Positions 54,306 to 62,961 of a stretch of DNA of 64,000 nt are shown here, one piece after another (the first letter of the stretch is position 1; each line of letters starts with the position of its first letter). A program made the translations under genes and the position numbers. The stretch spans positions 1 through 64,000 of the forward strand of contig CAJSYI010000014.1 of NCBI GenBank assembly GCA_910573745.1. The letters run 5' to 3'. This DNA is from Muribaculaceae bacterium (lineage in GTDB: Bacteria > Bacteroidota > Bacteroidia > Bacteroidales > Muribaculaceae). The notes below the pieces were generated by a model. It made no database searches, was not told where the DNA came from, and saw only the letters and a program-made list of their open reading frames with translations.

Positions 54306-54339
54306 AAGCCGGAATCGTAAAAGGGCAGATTCCGGCTTT
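54302..54339 (-). terminator. rho-independent terminator of the receptor/heavy-metal protein operon
   Basis: AAAGCCGGAATC (54305-54316) and GATTCCGGCTTT (54328-54339) pair perfectly over 12 bp with an 11-nt loop; on the minus strand the stem runs into TTTTTG. It lies about 50 bp after the HMA gene. Confidence 0.8.
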
Positions 54340-54390
54340 GGAGGAGTGTGGATGGATTGTGGTCAGAGGCGGGAGGGATTCAGTGTCAGG

Positions 54391-54756
54391 TCATTTGCAG
54401 ACGGGTTCTGATCCGTTGCCTTTGCAGCAGCCCGATTTGCCTTTTTGGCATCCGGTGCGCACGGCTTCGTCGCTGCATTCCTTTTCCTTTGCCTCGTAGC
54501 CTATCTTGGCCAGGGCCTTCACGAATGCTTCGGGCGAGGTCTTGTCTGCGTCGTAGGTTATCTTGATCTCTTGTGTCGTGATGTCTGTCTCGATGTCCTT
54601 GATGCCTTTCTCGAAACGCAGGTTGCCTTTGATTTTGTTTTCGCAGCTGGTGCATTCCATCTCAGGGACGGTGGTGAAGACGATTTCCTTGATGTCTTTG
54701 GCGTATGATGTCGCTGCGGCTATGGCTAACGACAGGAAGATGATTGCTTTTTTCAT
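54391..54756 (-). CDS. periplasmic heavy-metal-associated (HMA) domain protein
   Basis: The 121-residue protein has a signal peptide (AIIFLSLAIAAATSYA) and an HMA domain with the metal-binding MECTSCENKIKGNL (CxxC near residue 35). The C-terminal tail is cysteine-rich (CSDEAVRTGCQKGKSGCC), giving further metal ligands. It likely binds copper or a similar soft metal in the periplasm. It lies 33 bp after the TonB receptor gene, so both form one operon for metal handling. The exact metal is not readable. Confidence 0.83.
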   Translation of the reverse strand: MKKAIIFLSLAIAAATSYAKDIKEIVFTTVPEMECTSCENKIKGNLRFEKGIKDIETDITTQEIKITYDADKTSPEAFVKALAKIGYEAKEKECSDEAVRTGCQKGKSGCCKGNGSEPVCK

Positions 54757-54789
54757 GAGTTGATGTTTGTATGGTTTTTGTGTATGTTT

Positions 54790-56811
54790 TTATTTCTTTC
54801 CGAAGTCGTATCGTATTCCGATGTAGGCCATCGCCCCGTGCACGGGTCCCCATACCATTGTCGGCTCGAAAGCGGGGCTCCATGGCGCGTCGGCGGCGAT
54901 GATCGGGTTTTTCTGGCGGAAGTTGGTCAGGTTCTCGCCTCCTACGTATATGGAGAAGTTGCGGAACCACCGTGTGATCTGGGCGTTGAGCTGGAAATAT
55001 GCCGGGAAGCGGGAGGGCCATGACGGCTGTCCGTCGGCCGTCGTGTACGGATCCGGCATGCGTCCTCCGCCGTTGAGCTGGCATGTGAGGTCGAACTGCC
55101 ACAGTTTCAGCGGAGTCGAGTACGACATGGTGAGGAGGGCCTTGTAGCGGTTGGTCAGCGGCTTTTCGCGCAGGCGTCCGTCGGCGTATGTTGCCTTCAC
55201 GTCGTTGTAGCGGTAGGCGGCGGTGAGGTCGAACCCACGGAAAGGTGTGTAGCTCGCGTCGATCTGGAAAGTGTGGCTGTAGCTCTTTCCTGAGGTGGAA
55301 TATACGGCTATTTCCCAAGGATTCGAGTCATAATCGACCAGCGTCTGCGACCCGAAGCGCGTGTAGTAGTATTCCAGGTTGAGCTTTATGTCCTTGTTTC
55401 CTACCGGGATGTTGATTGCCGAGCTTATGCCGAAGTTCCAGGCCTTTTCCTGGTCGAGCCCGTTGATGACGAACTGCCGTCCGGAGGCGAGGAGGTTGTT
55501 GTGCTCTGCGAGGGGATGCACGGTGCGGTAGCCTTTTCCGGCCGAAGCACGCAGCGATATGATGTGCGACGGGGCGTATTTGACGTGGAACCGTGGAGTG
55601 AAGAAGCTGCCGTATATGCTGCTGTGGTCGTATCTTATGCCGGCCATGGCTGTAAGCTTGCTGTCGAGCTTGAACGTGTATTGGGCGTATGCTCCGGGAG
55701 TCGTCTCGCGTTCGCGCCTCGAAAGTTTCGGTGAGGCCTCCGTGTGGTCGGTGCGGTAGAGCTGGCTCAGGTAGTCGTAGTTCAGGCTCAGTCCCGTAGC
55801 GAGGTTGTGGCGTTCGTTGAAGTCATGCTCGAAAAGGAGCTGTGCATACACGTTCTTCTCGTTTACGCCGTAGAAGTTGTGTCCGTATCCTGCGTCGAGG
55901 CGGTGCATGGCCCCGTTTGCCATCAAGGCTATGTTGGTGTTGTGCTCATGGTTTAGGATGAACGCATGTTTCATGTAGGCCTCGTAGCGGTCTGCGTCCA
56001 TGTCTATCCTGAAACGCGGCACGTCGCCTTTGGCATGCATCTGCCCTCCGCGCGCGTTTTCCTTGAGCCATGTCAGTCCTCCGTGGAAAATGTAGCGGTG
56101 GCCGAGATAGTTCCATCGGTTCTGGAAGTTGTACTGTCGGAGGCGCGGCATGTCGTAGAATCCGTCTTTGTTTGAGTCATGCGTCTCCCATCCGTTCTCG
56201 AAATGCGCCAGCACTTCGGTGTTGAGCTTGTCGGTGATGTGCCAGTTGCCGTCGGCGTTCAGCTCCAGCTTGAGGTTGGAGTCGAAGTAGGCGTTCAGGC
56301 TCACGCCTTGCGGATCCTGCGGCTTGAGATACTCGATGTCGATCTGTCCGGTCATCGCCTCGTAGCCGTTCTTCACCGACGCCACGCCTTTGGAGACCTG
56401 TATGCTCTTCATCCATGTGCCGGGGACATACCGCAGCGCATAAGGCGATGCCGCCCCGCGGAATGCCGGCATGTTCTCCGTGAGCAGCTGCACGTAAGTG
56501 CCTGGCAGGCCGAGCAGCTTAATCTGTTTGGCTCCTGTGGCGGCGTCGGAATAGTTGACGTCTACCGAAGGCGAGGTGGAGAAGCTTTCACCGAGGTTGC
56601 AGCATGCGGCGCGGCAGAGTTCCACCTGCCCTATGCGTTCGGTGTTGGTTACCCCTCCCATCTTTCGTCGGGTGGCTGCGTCGCTCACGATCACGAAGTC
56701 GTCGAGCTGCGTGGTAGTAGTGGTGTCGGCAGGTTCGGCGGCGGAAGCCGTTGGGCCTGCCGCGCCTAAACCCAGGAGAATCATCAGTCTTATGTCCATT
56801 TTGAATGTCAT
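54790..56811 (-). CDS. TonB-dependent outer-membrane receptor, probable metal transporter
   Basis: The 673-residue protein has a signal peptide (MILLGLGAAGPTASA), a short N terminus with QLDDFVIVSDAATRRKMGG (TonB box), a plug domain with the cysteine-containing CRAACCNLGESFSTSPSVDV and KLLGLPGTYVQLL, and a barrel ending in YIGIRYDFGKK. It lacks the carboxypeptidase-like domain and the size of SusC. Its operon partner is the HMA protein, so copper or another metal complex is the likely cargo. The start may be 56811 or 56799. Confidence 0.85.
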   Translation of the reverse strand: MTFKMDIRLMILLGLGAAGPTASAAEPADTTTTTQLDDFVIVSDAATRRKMGGVTNTERIGQVELCRAACCNLGESFSTSPSVDVNYSDAATGAKQIKLLGLPGTYVQLLTENMPAFRGAASPYALRYVPGTWMKSIQVSKGVASVKNGYEAMTGQIDIEYLKPQDPQGVSLNAYFDSNLKLELNADGNWHITDKLNTEVLAHFENGWETHDSNKDGFYDMPRLRQYNFQNRWNYLGHRYIFHGGLTWLKENARGGQMHAKGDVPRFRIDMDADRYEAYMKHAFILNHEHNTNIALMANGAMHRLDAGYGHNFYGVNEKNVYAQLLFEHDFNERHNLATGLSLNYDYLSQLYRTDHTEASPKLSRRERETTPGAYAQYTFKLDSKLTAMAGIRYDHSSIYGSFFTPRFHVKYAPSHIISLRASAGKGYRTVHPLAEHNNLLASGRQFVINGLDQEKAWNFGISSAINIPVGNKDIKLNLEYYYTRFGSQTLVDYDSNPWEIAVYSTSGKSYSHTFQIDASYTPFRGFDLTAAYRYNDVKATYADGRLREKPLTNRYKALLTMSYSTPLKLWQFDLTCQLNGGGRMPDPYTTADGQPSWPSRFPAYFQLNAQITRWFRNFSIYVGGENLTNFRQKNPIIAADAPWSPAFEPTMVWGPVHGAMAYIGIRYDFGKK

Positions 56812-56830
56812 GTTTCAGTTTTCTACGGCG

Positions 56831-56838
56831 CAAAATTA
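56831..56838 (-). promoter_or_regulatory. -7 element of the TonB receptor operon
   Basis: TAATTTTG read leftward, 20 nt before the start codon. A TTTG lies 25 bp further up, longer than the usual 19-21, so only the -7 part fits. Confidence 0.4.
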
Positions 56839-56990
56839 CCATAAAATATCTGCACATCATAATCAAAAGATTTCAGAGTGTGTATGTCGGCGGCTTCAAA
56901 GGTTATCCGTCCTGCGGGGCCTTTCCCGATGGCTCCGCAGACTTTTTTTGCGCTTCGGGCCGCGGCGCGCAACGTAAACCGGAGTCCGCT

Positions 56991-57024
56991 TTTGTGCGTT
57001 AATGAAAAAAAGTTTGTAATTTTG
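56991..57024 (+). promoter_or_regulatory. promoter of topA
   Basis: TTTG (56991-56994), 22 bp, TAATTTTG (57017-57024). The spacer is slightly longer than the consensus. The gene starts about 90 bp downstream. Confidence 0.5.
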
Positions 57025-57115
57025 CGGTCGGAAAAACGGGGGCTTTATCCTCTACCGCGTTTCCACGGCTTTAATGAACATAAAACTGCCTCACCAACCG
57101 AATTCAACAAGGAAG

Positions 57116-59443
57116 ATGAAAAACCTGGTCATAGTCGAGTCGCCCGCAAAGGCGAAAACCATCGAGAAATTCCTGGGCCCTGACTTCAAAGTCATGTCGA
57201 GCTACGGTCATATCCGCGACCTGCGGAAGAAGGACTTCAGCATCGACATCGATGCCGATTTCACTCCGGACTATGAGATTCCCGCCGAGAAGAAAGATCT
57301 GGTGCGCCAGCTGAAGTCTGCGGCAAAGAGCGCGGAGACCGTATGGCTCGCTTCCGATGAAGACCGCGAAGGGGAGGCCATAGCATGGCATCTCTATGAG
57401 GTGCTTGAGCTGAAGCCGGAGAACACGCGTCGCATAGTGTTCCATGAAATCACCAAGCCGGCCATCATGAAGGCCATAGAGAATCCCCGTCCGATTGACA
57501 TAAACCTCGTCAACGCCCAGCAGGCGCGCCGCGTGCTCGACCGTATAGTGGGCTTCGAGCTTTCCCCGGTGCTTTGGCGCAAGATAAGGCCGTCGCTTTC
57601 CGCAGGGCGCGTGCAGAGCGTGGCCGTGCGCCTCATCTGCGAGCGCGAGAAGGAGATAGAGGCTTTCTCCCCGGAGCCGTATTTCCGGGTCAATGCCATG
57701 ATGGAGGCTGACGGCAGGGCGCTGAAGGCCGACCTGCCTGAGAGGTTCCGGACGGAGGAGGAGGCGTTAGGGTTTCTTGAAAGCTGTGCGCAGGCCGATT
57801 TCACCGTGGCCGACGTCAACGTGAAGCCGCTAAAGCGTTCGCCGCAGCCGCCCTACACCACATCGACCCTCCAGCAGGACGCACACCGGAGGCTCGGGTT
57901 CTCGGTCAACCAGACTATGATGACGGCGCAGAAGCTCTACGAGGACGGAAAGATCACTTATATGCGTACCGATTCGCTCAATCTTTCCGAACTCGCGATG
58001 AAAGACATAGCGGAGACCATAACTTCCCGGATGGGCAAGGAATACCTCAAGCCGCGCCATTACCATACGCGTTCCAAGGGGGCGCAGGAGGCCCACGAGG
58101 CCATACGCCCGACCTACATATCCAACAGCACCGTAGACGGCGACGACCGCGAGAGGCGTCTCTATGAACTGATATGGAGGCGCACCATGGCCTCGCAGAT
58201 GGCCGACGCGCAGATAGAGAAGACCCAGGCCGACATTGAGGTATCGACGGGGGCGGAGCGGTTCCGCGCAGAGGGCGAGGTGGTGAAGTTCGACGGATTC
58301 CTGCGTGTCTACCGTCCCGAAGACGGGGAGGCCGGACAGTCCATGCTTCCGCCGCTTGCTGCGGGGCAGAGGCTTGAGGCTCAGGAAATCACCGCTGTGC
58401 AGCGGTTCACGCTCGCGCCTCCGAGATTCACGGAGGCCACGCTCGTGAAGAAGATGGAAGACCTCGGAATAGGCCGTCCGTCCACATACGCGCCCACGAT
58501 TTCCACCATCCAGAGCCGCGACTATGTGGTACGCGGCGAAAAGGAGGGCGAGCCAAGGCTCTACAGGATGCTTTCGCTGAAGGACGGGAAGGTTTCCGGG
58601 ACTGCTTTGTCGGAGAACACCGGCAGCGAGAAGGGAAAGCTCGTGCCGACCGACGTGGGGATGGTGGTCAACGAGTTCCTGACCAGGTATTTCCCTGACA
58701 TACTCGATTTCAACTTCACTGCCCGCATAGAAGAGAAATTCGACGAGATAGCCGAGGGAGGCCTTGGATGGCAGAAGGAGATAACCGACTTCTACGGCAG
58801 CTTCCATCCTGAAATCGACCGCATAAACTCTTTGCGCATGGAGCACAAGGTGGGCGAGCGCGTGCTTGGCACCGATCCTAAGAGCGGCCGGCCCGTGTCG
58901 GTGAAGATATGCCGTTTCGGCCCGGCGGTGCAGATAGGGGAGGCTACCGACGAGGAGAAGCCGAGGTTTGCCAGCCTGCACAAGGACCAGAGCATATCTA
59001 CCATCACGCTTGAAGAGGCACTGAAGCTTTTCGACCTGCCGCGCAAGATAGGCCAGCACGAAGGGAAGGACATGGTGGCGGGCGTAGGCCGTTTCGGGCC
59101 TTACATACGCTATGACGGCATGTTTGTCTCAATCCCTAAGGATATGGCGCCCGAGACAATTTCCCTTGACGAGGCAGTGAAGCTCGTTGCCGACAAGCGC
59201 GAGAAAGAGGCACAGAAGCTCATCAAGGAGTTTGCGGAGCTGCCCGGCATCCAGGTGCTGAACGGCCGTTTCGGACCTTACATCGCGTTCAAGCCCGATG
59301 GCGCCAAGAAAACCGTCAACTATAAGATACCGAAGGGCACGGAAGCCTCCTCGCTGACTGCTGCGGATGTGAAGGAGATAATGGAAAAGCAGGATGCCGC
59401 CCCCAAGAAGCCGGCCCGGCGTGCGGCGAAAGCGAAGAAATAG
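57116..59443 (+). CDS. topA: DNA topoisomerase I (type IA)
   Basis: From MKNLVIVESPAKAKTIEKF the product is 775 residues. The Toprim domain has that motif and SDEDREGEAIAWH; the catalytic tyrosine lies in KITYMRTDSLNLS near residue 283. The C terminus has repeats of the Toprim C-terminal type (PRKIGQHEGKDMVAGVGRFG and PGIQVLNGRFGPYIAF) and a basic Lys/Ala-rich tail, not zinc fingers. It relaxes negative supercoils. An upstream ATG at 57074 is open, but the family starts at 57116. Confidence 0.95.
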   Translation: MKNLVIVESPAKAKTIEKFLGPDFKVMSSYGHIRDLRKKDFSIDIDADFTPDYEIPAEKKDLVRQLKSAAKSAETVWLASDEDREGEAIAWHLYEVLELKPENTRRIVFHEITKPAIMKAIENPRPIDINLVNAQQARRVLDRIVGFELSPVLWRKIRPSLSAGRVQSVAVRLICEREKEIEAFSPEPYFRVNAMMEADGRALKADLPERFRTEEEALGFLESCAQADFTVADVNVKPLKRSPQPPYTTSTLQQDAHRRLGFSVNQTMMTAQKLYEDGKITYMRTDSLNLSELAMKDIAETITSRMGKEYLKPRHYHTRSKGAQEAHEAIRPTYISNSTVDGDDRERRLYELIWRRTMASQMADAQIEKTQADIEVSTGAERFRAEGEVVKFDGFLRVYRPEDGEAGQSMLPPLAAGQRLEAQEITAVQRFTLAPPRFTEATLVKKMEDLGIGRPSTYAPTISTIQSRDYVVRGEKEGEPRLYRMLSLKDGKVSGTALSENTGSEKGKLVPTDVGMVVNEFLTRYFPDILDFNFTARIEEKFDEIAEGGLGWQKEITDFYGSFHPEIDRINSLRMEHKVGERVLGTDPKSGRPVSVKICRFGPAVQIGEATDEEKPRFASLHKDQSISTITLEEALKLFDLPRKIGQHEGKDMVAGVGRFGPYIRYDGMFVSIPKDMAPETISLDEAVKLVADKREKEAQKLIKEFAELPGIQVLNGRFGPYIAFKPDGAKKTVNYKIPKGTEASSLTAADVKEIMEKQDAAPKKPARRAAKAKK

Positions 59444-59561
59444 AAATAGGGGGCAGTTGCCAGTTAGTTGCATTTATGACGCTGAAATAGTGTAATTTAT
59501 AACGTTTGCATATTAAAAATAACTATTTCCGGGAAGGAAAGATCTTTTTTATGGTCAAAGA

Positions 59562-59593
59562 TTTGCAGATGGCGTTTGTTTGTGCTAAATTTG
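59562..59593 (+). promoter_or_regulatory. promoter of the WYL regulator gene
   Basis: TTTG (59562-59565), 20 bp, TAAATTTG (59586-59593), a full Bacteroidales promoter about 80 bp before the start codon. The gap after topA (59444-59674) holds nothing else. Confidence 0.68.
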
Positions 59594-59674
59594 CAGAACA
59601 AACGTAGAATGCAATTAGCATACGTTGCGTAGATAACATTTGTTTTTGACCACTTTTCCAAGTTTTGTTTAGAT

Positions 59675-60586
59675 ATGAAACGTGATTTATTTCGTAGATA
59701 TGTATGGCTTGTCGATGTGATACGACACGCGAAAAGCATCACCTACGAAGAGATTTCGGAGCTGTGGAAAGAATCACCTCTGAACACAGACCAGTCTCCG
59801 TTAGCTCTTCGCACATTCCACAACCACCGCGACGCCATCGCGCAGCTGTTCGGAATCCGCATCCACTGCAACCGTTCCGACCACGAATACTATATCCAGC
59901 AGGACGGAATTCAGGGGAGTGAGACCAAACTGCGTGTGTGGATGCTGCAGTCGCTCTCTTTGTCTGCCTTCCCCGCTCCTGAGGAAACCATCGACAGCCG
60001 TGTGATACTCGACATCAACCCTGAAGAGAAGCACGGGCTTGCCGCTGTGTTCGAGGCAATGGACAACGGCAACGCCGTGGCGATACGCTATCCTGAGATA
60101 GACGGTGATTCGGTGCGCCGTTCCGATGCCGTGATAGAGCCTTACTGTATGCGTTTCTGGCACTACGGCTGGTATCTCCTCGGCAGGAACACCGAGACGG
60201 GGAAGCTTGAGGTCTATCCGCTCAGCGACGTGCTTCAGATAAGCATTCTCGACAAGAAGTTCACGTATCCGTCGGACTTCATTCCGCGTGATTTCTTCCG
60301 CAAGTACTTCGGGGTGGAGATTGACTCAGACCTTGAGCCGTTGAGCATCCGCGTGCGCATAAAAGGGGAGTTCCGGCAGAGGCTCCGCATCCATCCGCTC
60401 CACGCATCGCAGAGGGAAGTGCTCACGGAGCCTGACAGCTCGATATTCGACTATCTGCTCGTCCCTTCCCCCACTTTCATAAGCTACATACTGAGCCTCG
60501 GCCCGAAGGCGGAGATCATCGCCCCTGCGTCGCTCCGTGCCGAGATGCTTTCCACGATAAAGAAGATGCTTTCACTCTACGAATGA
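59675..60586 (+). CDS. WYL-domain transcriptional regulator
   Basis: The 303-residue protein has an N-terminal winged-helix-like region (about residues 1-75; ITYEEISELWKESP) and a WYL domain in its middle (RYPEIDGDSV, then EPYCMRFWHYGWYLLGRN near residue 158), with a WCX C-terminal part. WYL proteins sense ligands or nucleic acids and control various genes. It stands alone after topA with its own promoter. Targets are unknown. Confidence 0.82.
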   Translation: MKRDLFRRYVWLVDVIRHAKSITYEEISELWKESPLNTDQSPLALRTFHNHRDAIAQLFGIRIHCNRSDHEYYIQQDGIQGSETKLRVWMLQSLSLSAFPAPEETIDSRVILDINPEEKHGLAAVFEAMDNGNAVAIRYPEIDGDSVRRSDAVIEPYCMRFWHYGWYLLGRNTETGKLEVYPLSDVLQISILDKKFTYPSDFIPRDFFRKYFGVEIDSDLEPLSIRVRIKGEFRQRLRIHPLHASQREVLTEPDSSIFDYLLVPSPTFISYILSLGPKAEIIAPASLRAEMLSTIKKMLSLYE

Positions 60587-60610
60587 CTGCATAAAGCCGA
60601 GGAACCCTCA

Positions 60611-60654
60611 CGGCCGGCGGCATGCCCTCCTCAGAGGCGGCGTGCCGCCGGCCG
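60611..60654. terminator. large GC hairpin between convergent genes
   Basis: CGGCCGGCGGCATGCC (60611-60626) pairs with GGCGTGCCGCCGGCCG (60639-60654) with one wobble pair and a 12-nt loop. It lies between the WYL gene (+) and the response regulator (-). No T-run follows; bidirectional terminator is likely. Confidence 0.55.
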
Positions 60655-60716
60655 CGTTATGCTCCAAATGCTTGGATAATGACCAATTAGAGCTTGGTTA
60701 ATAATAAATATTGCCG

Positions 60717-61400
60717 TCATGCCTTTACGACGAGCATATAGCCGAAGCCGCGTTGGTTGATGATGGAGACCGACGGGTCGTGGCGGAGCATACGCCGCAG
60801 TTTGTGGATGTAGCCGTGGAGCGAGTTGCGGTTGCTGGGGTCGTCGCGCTGCCATACTGCCATCATCAGTTCGGAGGCGTCAGCGGTCTTTCCCATGCCG
60901 GCGGCGAGGATGCAGAGTATGCGCGACTCGAAGTGCGACATCCGTGTCTCCTTGCCGCCGAAGGTGAGGGTCTGCGTGGTGGCGTTGAATGTGTATGAGC
61001 CGATGCTGAAAATGCTGTCTTCGCTGCGGCAGCCGCCGTGCCGGCGGAGCAGAGCCTTGATGCGCACTATCAGCTCCCTCAGTTCGAAAGGCTTCTTCAG
61101 ATAGTCGTCCGCGCCTATCCCGAATCCTTTCTCGACGTCATCGACCGTGTTCTTGGCTGTGAGGAACAGCAGCGGCGCGGCGGGGGATGCCTTGCGTATT
61201 TCGCGAGCCATGGCAAAGCCGTCCATCCGGGGCATCATCACGTCGGCCACCACTATGTCGGCGCCTTCGGCACGGAATCTCTCCAGGCCTTGGACTCCGT
61301 CTGCGGCCGTGGCCACTTCATAGCCTTGTTGCCGGAGCGTGTCGGCCACGATTAAGGCGAGGTCCGACTCGTCTTCCACAAAAAGAATCCTGTCATTCAT
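60717..61400 (-). CDS. OmpR-family response regulator
   Basis: The 227-residue protein has a receiver domain (ILFVEDESDLALI; phospho-acceptor aspartate in IVVADVMMPRMDG near residue 52; switch LTAKNTVDD; lysine in YLKKPFELREL) and a C-terminal winged helix (SNRNSLHGYIHKLRRML and INQRGFGYML). It overlaps the sensor kinase gene by 8 bp. It probably activates the divergent receptor gene through the tandem repeats at 62852-62890. Confidence 0.93.
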   Translation of the reverse strand: MNDRILFVEDESDLALIVADTLRQQGYEVATAADGVQGLERFRAEGADIVVADVMMPRMDGFAMAREIRKASPAAPLLFLTAKNTVDDVEKGFGIGADDYLKKPFELRELIVRIKALLRRHGGCRSEDSIFSIGSYTFNATTQTLTFGGKETRMSHFESRILCILAAGMGKTADASELMMAVWQRDDPSNRNSLHGYIHKLRRMLRHDPSVSIINQRGFGYMLVVKA

Positions 61401-62799
61401 CTTTCCGGTATCTGATGGTGAACACAGAGCCTTCCCCCTCTTTGCTCCTTACGCTGACGGACCATCCCATCTTCTCCAGTATGCTGCGGACATAGAAGAG
61501 GCCGATGCCGTATCCGCGCACGTCCTGGCGGTCGCCGTGAGGCACCCGGTAGAACTTGTCGAAGATGTAGGGGAGGGCTTTGGCGGGTATTCCGATGCCG
61601 TCGTCGGCGACGGATATTCCTTCGGACCCGGCCTTGATGGAGATGCGCACGCTGTCTCCTGAATACTTGACTGCGTTGTCCAGAAGGTTGTGAAGCACGT
61701 TGGACAGATGCCCGCGGTCGGCCTCGGCTGCCAGTCCGTCGGGAATGCAGGTCTCTATGGCTATCTCCTTTTCGCTCCGCATCCTCTGCGCCGAGGCTAT
61801 TTCCTCGACGAACGGGCGCAGTTCTATCCTTTCGGGACGCAGCCTTATGGACTTTCTTCGTTCCATGCTCATGGCGAGAATGTTTTCCACAAGTTCGCTG
61901 AGACGCTTGAGCTGCCTGTTGGCGATTCTGAGGTATTGCTCTTTCTTGGCGGGGTCGTTGGCCGAGTCGTAGTTGAGCAGGGCGTCGTTGGCCGAGTATG
62001 CGATTGCAATAGGCGTCTTCAGTTCATGGGTCATGTTGCTTACGAAATCGTCTTTCATCTCCTCGATGGTGCGCAGCCGGGAGACGGTGTGGAACAGATA
62101 CCAGAACGCCGATGCGAATGCCGCCATCAGGAGAAACACCGTAACGATCACTCCGGCCATTTCCGAGAGAATGTGCTGTGTCAGCGGAGTCATGTATACC
62201 CTGTATGACAGTCCCGCGTCGGGATTGAAGCTGTAAGTGAACACGTCGTAGCTGCCCGGCTTGTGGCGGGGATTGGCCTTTATTACCTTTCCTTCGGAGT
62301 CGATTGTTTCCGTCGCCACGTATCCGGGGTATATGTGGCGGTTGTTGAGGCGGCAGGCGACCACGCTGTCCATCACGGACAGATTGACGCTTATGTATGG
62401 GTCGAGCACGGTGTGGAACTGTTTTCCCACGGCATTCACCAGTTTGTTGTGCAGGTCGTCGTTCTGCATCTTTACGGCTTCGGTGGATACCTTTCCGTCG
62501 GGATGGCGTGTTGTGGAGACCATGTTCCCGGCCGAATCCTGTCCGACCGATGTTTCGCCGTGCCGTTCGCTGCCGGGGGGCTGCTGTCCGGATGCTATTC
62601 TCGATTTGGTCTCGTTCTGCGCTTTCTCCGCCCTTATCCACAGCTCATCGAGGTCGGCGTCCGCCAACGCGCTGTTGACGTCGCGCACCACCGTCTGCCG
62701 TATCGACCTGTAAAGCGCAGACAGATAGAACACGTTGCAGCCGAATATGGCAGCGATCACTGAGACAAATATGACGGAATTGACCCGGAAGCGTTTCAT
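61393..62799 (-). CDS. membrane sensor histidine kinase
   Basis: The 468-residue kinase has a membrane helix at about residues 8-30, a periplasmic sensor region of about 180 residues, a second helix at about 215-240, the H-box VSNMTHELKTPIAI near residue 260 and ATPase motifs (LLDNAVKYS, VADDGIGIPAKALPYIF, GYGIGLFYVRSI). The periplasmic domain is unrelated to known sensors that I recognise. A -7 element TAATTTTG ends 6 nt before the ATG, so the message may be almost leaderless. Confidence 0.92.
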   Translation of the reverse strand: MKRFRVNSVIFVSVIAAIFGCNVFYLSALYRSIRQTVVRDVNSALADADLDELWIRAEKAQNETKSRIASGQQPPGSERHGETSVGQDSAGNMVSTTRHPDGKVSTEAVKMQNDDLHNKLVNAVGKQFHTVLDPYISVNLSVMDSVVACRLNNRHIYPGYVATETIDSEGKVIKANPRHKPGSYDVFTYSFNPDAGLSYRVYMTPLTQHILSEMAGVIVTVFLLMAAFASAFWYLFHTVSRLRTIEEMKDDFVSNMTHELKTPIAIAYSANDALLNYDSANDPAKKEQYLRIANRQLKRLSELVENILAMSMERRKSIRLRPERIELRPFVEEIASAQRMRSEKEIAIETCIPDGLAAEADRGHLSNVLHNLLDNAVKYSGDSVRISIKAGSEGISVADDGIGIPAKALPYIFDKFYRVPHGDRQDVRGYGIGLFYVRSILEKMGWSVSVRSKEGEGSVFTIRYRKDE

Positions 62800-62851
62800 G
62801 ACGGCAAAATTACGAATAATGTTTCACACCACGAGGCTGGCCGGCCATCAT

Positions 62852-62890
62852 TTAAGACTAAATAAGGGAGAGTGTTAAGACTAAATAAGG
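62852..62890. promoter_or_regulatory. tandem 16-bp direct repeats, probable response-regulator site
   Basis: TTAAGACTAAATAAGG occurs exactly twice (62852-62867 and 62875-62890). Each copy contains TAAG half-sites 10 bp apart, the layout bound by OmpR-type dimers. The repeats end 8 bp before the -33 box of the rightward receptor gene and lie upstream of the kinase gene. Confidence 0.6.
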
Positions 62891-62898
62891 ACGGCGGC

Positions 62899-62929
62899 TT
62901 TGTGCGCTTGCCGGCATTGTCTAATTTTG
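62899..62929 (+). promoter_or_regulatory. promoter of the rightward outer-membrane receptor
   Basis: TTTG (62899-62902), 19 bp, TAATTTTG (62922-62929). The direct repeats sit just upstream. Confidence 0.68.
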
Positions 62930-62961
62930 CAGCCAGAACATCAAACCAAAACATCAGCATT

